Assembly (NCBI GenBank): GCA_013399695.1
Contig: VXAU01001246.1
Location: 266,587 to 330,586, forward strand
Direction: 5' to 3'
Length of the DNA stretch: 64,000 bases
From: Formicarius rufipectus
Lineage: Eukaryota > Chordata > Aves > Passeriformes > Formicariidae
Positions 39,001 through 49,497 of this stretch are shown here, piece by piece. Numbering within the stretch: the stretch's first letter is position 1; the number at the start of each line of letters is the position of its first letter. Both the position numbers and the translations under genes were made by a program. The notes beneath the pieces were generated by a model. The model was not told where the DNA came from. It saw nothing but the letters and a program-made list of their open reading frames with translations, and ran no database searches.

Positions 39001-42000
39001 TGCCATGACATTTGAATCACAAAGCAAGCATATACTCTTTGAAGTTTGCATTTCCAGGGTATTATTTATTCTTGTAACTGCTTCTAATTAAACTATAAGT
39101 ATTGTGAATTGCAGATGATGTAAGAAATGCATTGTGCACGTCTCCAGAATTCAAGTGAAAGAGGTGGGAGATACGGTTTGTCTTCTGAAACCAGTACAAC
39201 ACATCAAAACCCAGTCACATGAATGTGACTGCTGCTCTGCTGGGGTGTGGTCCTTACCCCGTTTCTGACTTTTCTTATGTCCCATTGTTGAATGGGTGAA
39301 AGTTTGTTGTTTTTCTTCTTCACACAATCAACTCTTTGGAGATGATCCCAGCCCTTATTTAAGAGTTACTGGCTGCTGAGTGTGTTTAAAGATGACTATT
39401 GAGATTGGGTCACCTCTGTCCTGTTATTTTCTGTACTATTCTGATAATCCTTGGTGTGATACAGCAACACTTGAAGTACGGGGTGATTTAAATGGGGGTG
39501 AACTGTGACCTCTAGGTTTGTTTCTAGAGATGAGTTTCTGTGGCTCTCTTCTAGAAAACCTGCAGTTCACCCGGTACAAGGGAGATGGATTTATATACCT
39601 GGTGATAATGAATGAAAGACTGAGTTGCGTGTGAACTGTCTCATCCCAGCGTTTGCCTTCTGGCTAATTAAAAGTCTGTGTATTCACTTTTGACAACCTC
39701 CAGTCGTCATCTTTGCATGTTTGTTACACCCTTAATTTCATCCCAATGCTGGGAATAGCAGTTATGAATATATGAAATCATGATCCTCTCCTGGCCCAAG
39801 ACCAGTCAAAGTGGGAGATGGGATTTTGATGTATGTGTGTGGCTTCAGATTTCTTTATTGCAAATTTATTTGCTTGCTTCCTCTCTTGTTTCCTGAAAGC
39901 ATGGGAGTGGTTGAAAATAATAATGGGCCTGAGCTGCAGTAAACAGGAAACTGAAAGAAATCTCATGTCTTGCCTTAGGCTAGCTCAGTGTTTGGATTCT
40001 TTTTTTTCTACTAGATACATGAAAGCTGTTCTCAAATATGTAAAAGCTATTTTAGCCTAGCAGTTTTTGATACAGAGGGGAAAAAGTGTGGAGTTGTACT
40101 TCTGTGCATGTATAGACATACACAGTTTTCGAAGGTTGCTATTTGGTGGTGTTCTTTTTGTTTATAAAAATTAAACTCCAAGCAACTGCAGTCACGGTGC
40201 TAGCTTATGAATTTCACGCCAAGAATTGACTGTGGCTGCTGTTCCACAAAATACACTCTTGAGCTCTGTACAGTGCTGCAAGGGTTACATGCACAAGGGC
40301 GGAAGAGGGAAGAATGTTATTTGCAAAAGCAAATGGAGCTGTTATTCTTAGGAGGGATTTCACTTGATTCATTTGCAAAACCAAACTGCTTCGCTATCAC
40401 AGTCCTACCTTTCTTATCTAGTGCCTTCTATTGTTCAGGCATTTGGATTTGGTAGTATTTTCAATAGATTTTCAAGATGCTGTTAATTGAGTCACATTGT
40501 TCTTGGTGACAGCTAAAGCCCTGAGTATTTATATGCAGGTGTTTATTTGTTTGCTTTGTTTTAAAGGTGAATGGATAGTTTAATGGCTTTTTTGTACTCA
40601 TGTTCCCTTCGTGTACAGGACTGTGCACACATAGTGGCCTCTGGGAACTGTGCAGATAAGACCAAATCACAAACCTACTAGAGAGACAAATTATATTGGG
40701 ATAAAATTACAACTGTATTCCAGCAGTAATGCAGAAGTGCTGAGGCCAATACAATACTGGAATCCAGATGATGGAAGTTTAATGATTCAAGTGGGAGTCA
40801 CAGGCTATGATGTTACCTATTGGGCTAAAGAACCTCTCCTTATGAGTGCATCAGCTGCACTAGGATGTCTGGTTACTCACCAACTGAAAATACCTACTTT
40901 TAAGTAGTTTTGTGGGTATTTGCAGCATCCTAGGATAAATTTAATTTCTCCGTAAGGCTCGAGCCAGCTAGTCTGTAGAGACTCTGTGACGTGGTCCTTG
41001 CCTCCTGCTGTACTCGAGTGCTCTTGTGAGGTTTGGAGTGTGTTTGCAGATTCACATATTAGTTCTGTGTGTGTTGCTTTATTCTACAGTTTCTGAGTCA
41101 AAGGAATAAAGAAAACATATCATCATCCTTAAACTATGAGTGCAGTCTAAACCTTATACAGATGTGAAGAGGAAGGGAGCAGATGCATATTGATATTCTG
41201 CTCTGATTTAAGGCAGGGACCTTTAAGCCTACCAGTTTAAACTTGGGTAGCTAATTCAGTTTTGTCCTTTGTGTGGAAGATACTGTTTTGTATTTTTAGG
41301 AGGTACATCTTTAAGGAGAACATCTTAGGAAAGCTCTGTTTAAAAAGTATTGAAAGACAGTAACAGGTTGGTTTATTTATATAAAGGGGGTGTTTGCACT
41401 CACGTATGTGTTGCAGTGTTGAATAAACATATATTATCTGTTGCTATGTACATGTAATTAAGGCAATGGTCAAATTCACAAGTAATTTTAGTTCCTAAAT
41501 TTTGCCTCAAAGGTAGTGAGAAGTGTAAAAGGCACTGACTTGCTTTTTCCTACTCGCAGTCATTGAAAAAGTAGATCCATGGCTCCATCTACTGGGGCTC
41601 AAAAATACCGGCACGAGGAGCAAGTATTCATTGAATACACTGCACTGGCACACTTGGGAGAGTGACTGCTTGCAGAACTGAAATAAAAAGGGCCGGGTTT
41701 TATTTTTGAGCTAGTGGAATGATGGAGTAAATTTCTCTGGAGACGTTGGTATAATATTTTGACAATTTTTCTTCTAACACTTGTGGGTTTTCTCTGCAGT
41801 TATATTCACTGTCTGAAAGTTGAGCAGTCTGTTTCTTTTGACAAAATACAGTAATATATACAACGCTGAGCTGCTTGTGTGATTTTTGCTCTGTACATTT
41901 ATGTTTTTTTATACTTGTATTACTACTGTAGGCAAGATAAAGACCTAATACTGTATAGCTGGCTGATTCCTCCAGAGATGATCTGTGGGAAAGAATGAAC

Positions 42001-45000
42001 TCCAAGTATAAAAAAACTCGACCTCTTAATATTTCTGGCAATTAAATACATGACTTTAAGATATTTTTGAGGTTAATTTGCGTTTTCCAGCTTGATAGAA
42101 AAGTATTTCCATTTGATTAACTTTTAAAATTGCTAATAGGAGGGAAAATGTTTTGTTCAGACTCTCATTTACATAGTTTTGAGCACAGAAGCTGAGAAAT
42201 TGAGCTGTAGCCAAGTATTCTTGGTAGTATTCTAGAGAACCATAATTTGTTTTAAGTTACACAGAGCTTTGTATTAGTTCCTAAATTCACTGTGTGGGGT
42301 CAGAAGTGTTCTCCAATTTACATTTAAAAGAGTTGTCTGGAATTACATAATTCCATTGCAAAGGTGTCTGTCTCTGCTGTTTTGTGTTTCCTCTGTTGCA
42401 GATTTTAAGGATTAGGGTCAAGGATGTTAGGTAGAGAGAATTAATGGTTTTGGACAGAAGATGTAGCTGGAGTGAATTTCAGTCTGTAAGGGTTATTGCT
42501 ATAGAACTGTAAGCACAAATAATTACCTTAATTACAAGGCTGAAAGGAAATACCTCCTGTTTTCCTTGTAATGGGACATGTATATTTATAATTCCTCTGC
42601 AGTCAGCAAAAAAAAAAAGATGAAAGTTTGAATTTCATTAATATCTAAGAGTACTAGTATCTTGAAATACATTTTTTTTTTCTGTATTGCGAGTAGAAAA
42701 GTTGTCACTTTAACTTGGTACTAAACTTTTGCATTTCAACGCTGCAAAGCGTGTGTATGCATATAAAAATTAAATGGTATATGTGAATAATACTAGAAGT
42801 ATTACTAAAATATTCACAACATTGAAAGTATTCAAATTATATATGCATGTAAGTGTTCCTGTATACATGGATATATACCTGGATGTGTCTGTTTTGAGAA
42901 ATGTCCTCTGATAACTATTGTAGACCTAGAAGGAGCAGTATGTTTCACTTCATATTTTATGGGTGAGAGTTTTTGCTGCTTAGGCAGTAAGAGGAGTGTT
43001 GGTGGTTTATTTATGCTCTTCCTTCAAGAGGCAAGAAAGGAAGAATGACCGAATAAATGCCATTTCTTTACTGCAGTTTGATGCAATGCATGCCATTAAA
43101 ATTTGTTACCACCTGGAAAGCCAAGGCTGTGTTCTTATTCACTGGTTAGTCATTAGGAATAATCTCTCTTATTATTTAGACACAGCCACTTTGTTTCCAG
43201 CACAAGCTATAGCATGTGTTTTTTTGGTCAGTTTTCTTCTTCTCTCTGCCCTCAACTTTGAATTTCATAATTGCTAAGTCAGGATGGCTTGTTCTCCAGT
43301 GAACTGACACTTAAGGTGTGGGCAGGAGAGAGAACAATGGCAGCAAGTGTTTTGTCTGACTGTAAAATGTCTGTAGTGACATAATGTATTATAAAAATAT
43401 TTTGCGAATTTTTTTTCCAAAGTTTTTATCGTTCTAAAGCCTTTTTTTGAGCAGTTATGATCTCTGCTTAAAATACAAGGAGGAACCTTCACAATCTCTA
43501 AAAATCTTGTGTGTGTGCTTATCCAGACGTATCAGTATGCATGCAAGTAGATGTCCACAAAAGCAAAGAACCCCCAGCACAGTAGGGTCTTGACGTGGTC
43601 AAAGAGGCAAGAGAAGTTTGTAGGGGGAGGGTGGAGAGGGTTGCATGCACCATTCTAAAGCCCATTTTTCACAATCTGAATTGTGGGCAGGTGAAGAAGC
43701 TGTTGGAGTTCACAGGGCTTTGGCCTGTGCTGTTACCTCTGCAGTTCTCTTACACAGTGGTTTAAATTCAAACTTTCTTACCTGTTAGTGAAATCGATCA
43801 ACTTATGCGCATCAGTTCACTTGCTGGATGTAAAGTTATTCTGGTAACTCTCTTGTTCTGTATTTTTGCACCAATCAGACCCCAGTTTGAATTGGTGTTT
43901 TAGTCACAGAACCTGGATGTTGTTCTGCTTGGGTTTTGCTTGTTGTGAGAGATCACCAATGACTTCTAGCAGTTAGTAACTACTCCCAGGCTGCTTCTCT
44001 CATCTTAAAGTACAAAATTGCTTATTGATTCCTGGTGCTTGTGAATAGTGTGGCCTCTTGACCCTGCATGTTCAGGCTGGAGCTGTATTAGCATTTTATG
44101 CACAGTCTGATACCTAGTCAGAAACAGTCTCTGAACTTTATACCCTTTGCTTTACAGTTATAGATGTAGTTCTATTACTACTTAAATATTCTGTTCCCAT
44201 TTTTATATATGTCTATGTGTATACATACACTACATAAATTAAATATAGATAGTGCATAGGTACTTGTTGTAGCCACCTAACACAAATTGCTTATGGGATG
44301 AATTACTTTGTTTTTGCAATTGACAAGCATTGTTTAGATAAACGATTTGGTTTTTGTTTCTGTGTGCTGAATGCCAGCAGCTCGTGAAGTTACACTCAGC
44401 CATTATACCTACAACCTCTCTTGTTCTTTGGATTATATATTGCATGTTTTATTGCTCCTTCTGTGGTCCTGTCTTTCACAGTGGTGGTTTATTATAATGA
44501 GAACAAAAAGGGGCTAGAACTGGTATATATTTCATAATGATTAATGTTCTTCTAGTACATCTGTAGCGCTGATCAAAAACTGTTTTTATTGCTTAAATAT
44601 TTATGAAAAATAGCCAAATGCCTGTGTATGCAACACTTTTCACTAATGTCAGAAAAACTGAAAAATTAGTCAGTTATAAGCAAATAGGCTCTGAGAGGAT
44701 TTTAAAGAAGTGTTCAAAGGCAGCATTGAAGTTCAAGTCTAAAATCATGATGACATATTTTGACAATAAATGCCCAGTACTTACAGTTCTTTAGGAAGAA
44801 TTTTTGGTGTTGCATGTTTTGGTTATAATACATTACTGTGATTTTCCTCTGCTGCATACAGGCTTTAGCAGGAATATATAAAAAAGTTTAAAAATCTGAC
44901 AAAGTTCAGTGAAGATAGAAACATTTAAATGCTCTTCTTTCTTGCGAAAATCTGAGGATTTAGAAACACAAAATAATGGTTTGCTCTACTCAGATAATGA

Positions 45001-45365
45001 AAAGTCAAATATCTAAGAGAGCTTACAGTTTTGAGATGACTTGTTCTAAACTTAAAATAACAAGGGCATTTGCATGATATACTTGTGTATCTTTTGGCAT
45101 TTAGATTTTATTCTATTACCCACTGTGATCTGTGTTGTACAATACCATATATAAAACTGAATCTTTAATCTGTAGAGTGTTTTGAGCTGTATCTTTCCTC
45201 ACTTGGTGGGTGCTCAGTGCTGCTTATTGCACATTCTTTGGAAATTCTAGAAGTCTTCAGTAATGCATATGCAATAACTTGCAGCTATACATAAAATTGA
45301 TGTTGACATCTCATTTATTTAGGCTGACTTAAGAGTCTATTCAAGTGGGCTTTGAGGCTGAATAA
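36051..45365. other. Intron 1 stretch without identified elements
   Basis: It holds only the small repeat at 38.74 kb and scattered AT-rich simple sequence, for example alternating purine-pyrimidine runs near 42.84 and 44.20 kb. I see no exon, transposon or RNA gene up to the splice acceptor. Confidence 0.55.
38739..38768. repeat. Two-copy ATCATGTACATG repeat
   Basis: The 12-base unit ATCATGTACATG occurs at 38739-38750 and again at 38757-38768. Each copy contains the palindrome CATGTACATG. Confidence 0.85.
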
Positions 45366-45402
45366 TTTTTTTTTTTCCCCCTTCTTTTTCCTCTCATCCC
45401 AG
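45366..45402 (+). promoter_or_regulatory. Splice acceptor of CCSER1 first coding exon
   Basis: An almost unbroken pyrimidine tract (T run, then CCCCCTTC, T run, CCTCTCATCC) ends in CAG at 45400-45402. It is one of the strongest 3' splice sites visible in the window and fixes the 5' edge of the exon. Confidence 0.85.
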
Positions 45403-45446
45403 ATTAGTTTATTGGCTGCAAAGAACCACGGACACTTTGTGCCCTG
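45403..45446 (+). other. CCSER1: 5' UTR part of CCSER1 first coding exon
   Basis: These 44 bases lie between the splice acceptor (AG at 45401-45402) and the start codon. They contain no upstream ATG, and TAG at 45405-45407 is in frame with the start. In mammals CCSER1 also has a non-coding first exon and begins translation in exon 2, which agrees with this layout. Confidence 0.85.
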
Positions 45447-46761
45447 ATGGGGGACTCAGGATCCAGACGGTCGACTCTAGTATCTCGATTGCCAATCTTC
45501 AGGAGAAGTGTTAGCCGGAGACACGACTCCCTTCCTTCCTCGCCTTCTTCTGCTAATGCCATTGGTGTCCACACCTCGTCCCCATCCAGCACCAACTCCA
45601 GCTCAGGGAGCACAGGAAAGCGCCGGAGTATTTTCCGCACTCCTTCCATTAGCTTCCATAACAAGAAAGGGAGTGAGCAGAAGCATGACTCTACTAGTCA
45701 AAATGTTAACATCTCAAATGGTGCCCAGTCCTCTCTCAGCGAGTTTCAGAAGCTCAGTTTGGAGGAGCACATAAAAAGCAGAGGAAGACATTCAGTTGGC
45801 TTTGGCAGCTCACGTAGCAAGAAGATAACAAGGTCTTTGACAGATGATTTTGAAAAGGGAAAGGAGTCCTCAGCTAATAAAAATGTCTTCATAAATTGTA
45901 TAAGCTCTGGGAAGAATGAGGGTGATGACTCAGGCTTTGCAGAGGAGCAGAGCCGATACTCCGTCAAACAGTCCACACGAAAACTTCTCACTAAATCTTT
46001 TTCATCACACTACAAGTTTTCAAAGCCAGTTCCGGAGAGTCAGTCAGTTTCTTCTGTGCAACAGTCCAGGTGTTTGCTGGAAGTTAAATCCTATGTGGAA
46101 AGCGAACCAGTGATTGCCAAGTCCTCTCCTCCATGCTCGGCTGAGACAACAGAGTGCATGGGAAGCTCCTTGCAGTCCCCGCTGCTCTCAGCTGACCTCA
46201 CAGCTGCCCAGACTCCCTCTGACTTCATCGCCCTGACGGAGGATTCTGTTTCAGAGGTTGATGCTCTGCCCAGCAGTGGGCCTGGGGTGCTGCTCCCAGA
46301 GGATTTTAGCCACGATGTCTCTACCTCTCACATGTTCATTAACCCTGATGCTGCTCCTGCGAGGGAAACAGATCTTGTGGAAAGTACTGGCCATTCTGCT
46401 GGTGTATCTCCTGCAAGTCATGCGAGCTCATGTAGTGTTGGATCCAATACCTTATTCAAAACCTCAGCTGCTAATCAAACAAATGTACTGTTGCAAGCCA
46501 ATGGACTACATGTTAATGATTCCAGGCACATAGAAAAAATTAATGTGGACAATGCACATTTAGAAACTTTTGTGTTACAGTGTAGTGAAGAACCAGTGAT
46601 AGTCTCTCCAAAGGCACGGGGGTTGAATGGGGGCAGAGATGAAAGGATACTGTCCAAGCACGTGAGAGACATGATTCCTGTAATGGAGTCCAAGGGTGTT
46701 CCATGTTCTGAACCTCTGTCCTGTAAAAAACAACAGGGTTATGAAACAAACAATCCTAAAG
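45447..46761 (+). CDS. CCSER1: CCSER1 first coding exon (residues 1-438)
   Basis: This exon encodes the N-terminal half of coiled-coil serine-rich protein 1 (FAM190A). I recognise it from the nearly invariant N-terminus MGDSGSRRSTLVSRLPIFRR, the RRSIFRTPSISF block (about residues 59-70), the KLSLEEHIKSRGRHSVGF block (102-119) and SLQSPLLSADLTAAQTP (241-257). The stretch is rich in Ser and basic residues, with no membrane segment or signal peptide. The ATG at 45447 is preceded by an in-frame TAG at 45405-45407 and no other ATG lies in the exon, so the start is secure, although the -3 base is a C. The frame stays open to the donor AAAG|GTATGT at 46761/46762, leaving one base of codon 439. If the intron is read through, the frame continues to a stop at 46842-46844. 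From the literature, human CCSER1 is about 900 residues and its loss has been linked to cell-division (abscission) defects; its biochemical role is unclear. Confidence 0.96.
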
Positions 46762-49309
46762 GTATGTCCTGTGATGTTTTCATTTTTGAGTTTGGTGGGG
46801 GGTTTTTTGCCTTCAATTTTTATATAAGCATTGTTTGGTCATGAAGTGTTTTTGCAGAGTTGCAGGTTGTATATAGGAAGTTCAAAAGTTGCAAATTGTG
46901 TCCTCGTCCCAGAACTGTAGGAATTAAACAAAAAGGTTGTTATTTTTTAATTTGATGTTTTACGGTTTGCACACACTCAGTGCTGTTTCTGGCTATGCTT
47001 TTCCATGTTAGAAAATGAATTAAGAAAGATTATTGATTCTTCATGTTGAAGGCTGAAGTGGAAATTTTTTTAAGCATTCCTATTTTGGACTTGAGCCTTA
47101 GAAGTTGCATAATTTGAGATGGAAACATCACCAGAGAAATAAACCTTCCTGTTGTCTAGTTATGAAAAGTAACAGTTTACCTTATATTGGTCTAGGTTTT
47201 GAAGTTACCAAAATCTTTCCCTTTTTATATTTGACTGATGTTACAGGGAATCTGAGAGTGGATATTTCTGTTGCCGAGTATGAGAGATCCTGTTTTGGTT
47301 TCCATCTAAAATAAGTGTCCATCTAAAATAAACGAGCTGATTACCATTTAAATTGTACACTGGATCTTGAGCTCATGAAAAGGAATTTGGAAATGCTAAC
47401 AATATTAAGTGGCTAGACTCTGCCTAGAAATCCAGTCTATAGAGATGCAGATGAATAAGGCACCAAGCCCTTGAGTGAAGGACACTTGTCAGAAAACATT
47501 TAACTCTGACAGTTTATGTTCTCAAACCACCTTACTGACTCGTGCTTTCTTACATTATCTTGAGGTTGTATCTGGTGGTCAAAATTGGTGAGATTTACCA
47601 AGATGGCATTTATAATGTTTATATTAGGAATGACTGTGAGTAAACTCATAGGAATTCACACCTGTCTTTTTACTTGGACATTTATCTAGGCATATCAATT
47701 ACAAGCAATCAAAAGAAATGCTTATTTTTTGAATTATTAGTCGCTGCCAGGCTTAAGTGGATGTCTTGTACATAAGTGGCAATATAAAGTCAAATTAATC
47801 CACTAAATTAGCTTTCACCAGAAGACCCTTGTTCCTTCAGACCCTCAGTCACTTTGGAGAAAAAGTATTTCCACATACTTTATTACCAGTACTGAGCACT
47901 CGAGTTTCTTTTCCTTGCCACACTGTCTCATCTGTGAATGAGCTTGTGTTCTTGGATCTGCCTTACTAGAATGTACTGCAGAACAGCAAGTGAGCAACTC
48001 AGAGGGATGTTAGAAATACCCAGTGCATTTCAGACTCATGCGTTGGCAATTGTGTGTTTAATCTGCGTTTCTGGAAGGCAGCTAGCTGGAGTTGGAATTG
48101 TGTAAATTGGATTTGTGTTCACAGAAACACTGAAGCCAGTACTGCACAATATAAAAGTTAATGATGAATAGTTATGCTTTTATAGTACTGCTCAAAATAA
48201 AATTCTTTTTTTGTGTGGTGAAGAATCAATTTCAAGTTAGAAACTGGCCAAGGATACACAGGGACCATTTAAAAAACAAACAAAAAAAAGATATAAAATC
48301 CTGCTATATGAAATGGAGCAAATGCAGAAAAGCTGAGTAAGGTATGGTTATAAGGAGTTATCTGTTACAAACAGACTGGTTTGAATATTTGGTTTTCTAA
48401 AATAGGATTTAAACCCAGATGGGAATACAAAATATTTCTGTGTGTTTTCTTTGGTAATAGATATCTTCTCTCCTGTATCTGGTCTCATAGCTGATATCAT
48501 TATAGATAGCATTGTGAATGTGATAATAATGTATGAGCAGGTTTGATGTGCCATATATTTCTTAGTATACCTTTATATATTTTTGTATGATATGTATTTT
48601 TTTGAGAACCCTTGGAAAAAATGTCTCTTTACTTCAAAAATGCAAAAGAAGATATTGTGTGACATTTATTATGCTTTTTATCTTTCCCCATCTCTAAATT
48701 TGCTGTAACATTTCAAAATGCATTTTTTTTCTCCTCTTTTCTGATGTGTTATTGTGTAACTGGAGTTGGGGGCTGGGATTCAGCCCCACTGACTGCTGGC
48801 TCAGTTTGGAGGGTGCAAGTGCAGAGTTGAGCTGGGAAGACCAAACAGAAGAAGACACCAATGTGTATCCCTGTCCTGGTTGGGGGTAACAAGGTTTTGA
48901 CTTGGCCCTACAAAACCTGGACTTGTCTTGGGACACAGGGTAAGGCAGGTTGGGTTTTGGCTCTAGTGAACCAGTGATAGTTTCTGTGGTGAATTTTACT
49001 GGACAGCAGTTGGGAGGTGTTCCTGTAATGAGGGGTGAAAGAAAAGGATGGAGCAAAGGTCCTTCTGGGTTCTGTGAGGAGACATGGACCGGGCTGTAGT
49101 GTGATGAGAGTGCAGCTCTTTGGGGCTGAACAGTGAACTGGTGGCCCAAGTGATGCTTTTATCTGTAAGGAACGCTTGCTTTCTATGGAACACCTCTGAG
49201 AGGATTCCCTTTCGATATAAGCCTTTCAAGCAAAGCATTACTCTGATTAACAAAAGATTTGTAGAGAGTAATTCCCTGTAATGATTGGTGGCTGCTTCTC
49301 TGTTTGTAG
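46762..49309 (+). other. CCSER1: CCSER1 intron 2
   Basis: A 2.5 kb intron bounded by GTATGT at 46762 and TTTGTAG at 49309. It contains a 17-base tandem repeat with an AATAAA at 47327-47332 and an A-rich tract near 48271-48290. On the minus strand there is an unrecognised 151-codon open frame at 48694-49149. I see no transposon that I can name. Confidence 0.9.
47301..47334. repeat. 17-base tandem repeat in intron 2
   Basis: TCCATCTAAAATAA occurs at 47301-47314 and again at 47318-47331, with a period of 17. The second copy is followed by AACG, creating AATAAA at 47327-47332. Confidence 0.9.
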
Positions 49310-49497
49310 TGGAGCTTGCCAATAGCTTCAGTCCATGCCGAGAAGGCAGATTTGTGGAGAAACGCTTGAGATCCTCTTCGGAAGGCACTGCTGGAGGCAG
49401 TCGGCTGATCATAAAACCAAAGGATGGAAATGTGGAGGAGCTTAACAGCCTGCGGAAGCAGAGGGCAAGCTCGTCCTCTTCAAAAATGAACAGCATG
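49310..49497 (+). CDS. CCSER1: CCSER1 second coding exon (residues 439-501)
   Basis: A 188-base internal exon. The acceptor is a pyrimidine-rich run ending TTTGTAG at 49309; the donor is ATG|GTGAGT at 49497/49498. The leftover G of the upstream exon plus the first two bases here make GTG (Val439), so the reading frame joins exactly. The encoded segment includes SPCREGRFVEKRLRSSSEGT (446-465) and a Ser run before KMNSM (497-501), which match the CCSER1 family right after the low-complexity N-terminal half. The exon ends in phase 0. The next conserved block of the family, an acidic Leu-rich segment starting near DVLNNLG in the human protein, is not found in the 14.5 kb that follow, so it lies beyond the window. 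The opposite strand is also open here, which I treat as a shadow. Confidence 0.95.

Larger units (their letters stand above)
1..45402 (+). other. CCSER1: Probable CCSER1 intron 1 (5' part outside window)
   Basis: No convincing coding exon, CpG-island promoter or RNA gene is visible across 45.4 kb. The open frames here are short (at most about 120 codons), lack recognisable domains and carry no conserved motif. Since the first coding exon begins with a splice acceptor, the upstream sequence is most simply intron 1. The non-coding first exon could in principle lie within it, but nothing in the sequence lets me place it. Repeats inside are listed separately. Confidence 0.7.

Noticed and set aside
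45404..45664. Minus-strand frame opposite the first coding exon
   Set aside because: It is the antisense shadow of the Ser/Arg-rich CCSER1 coding sequence; Ser codons often leave the opposite strand open.
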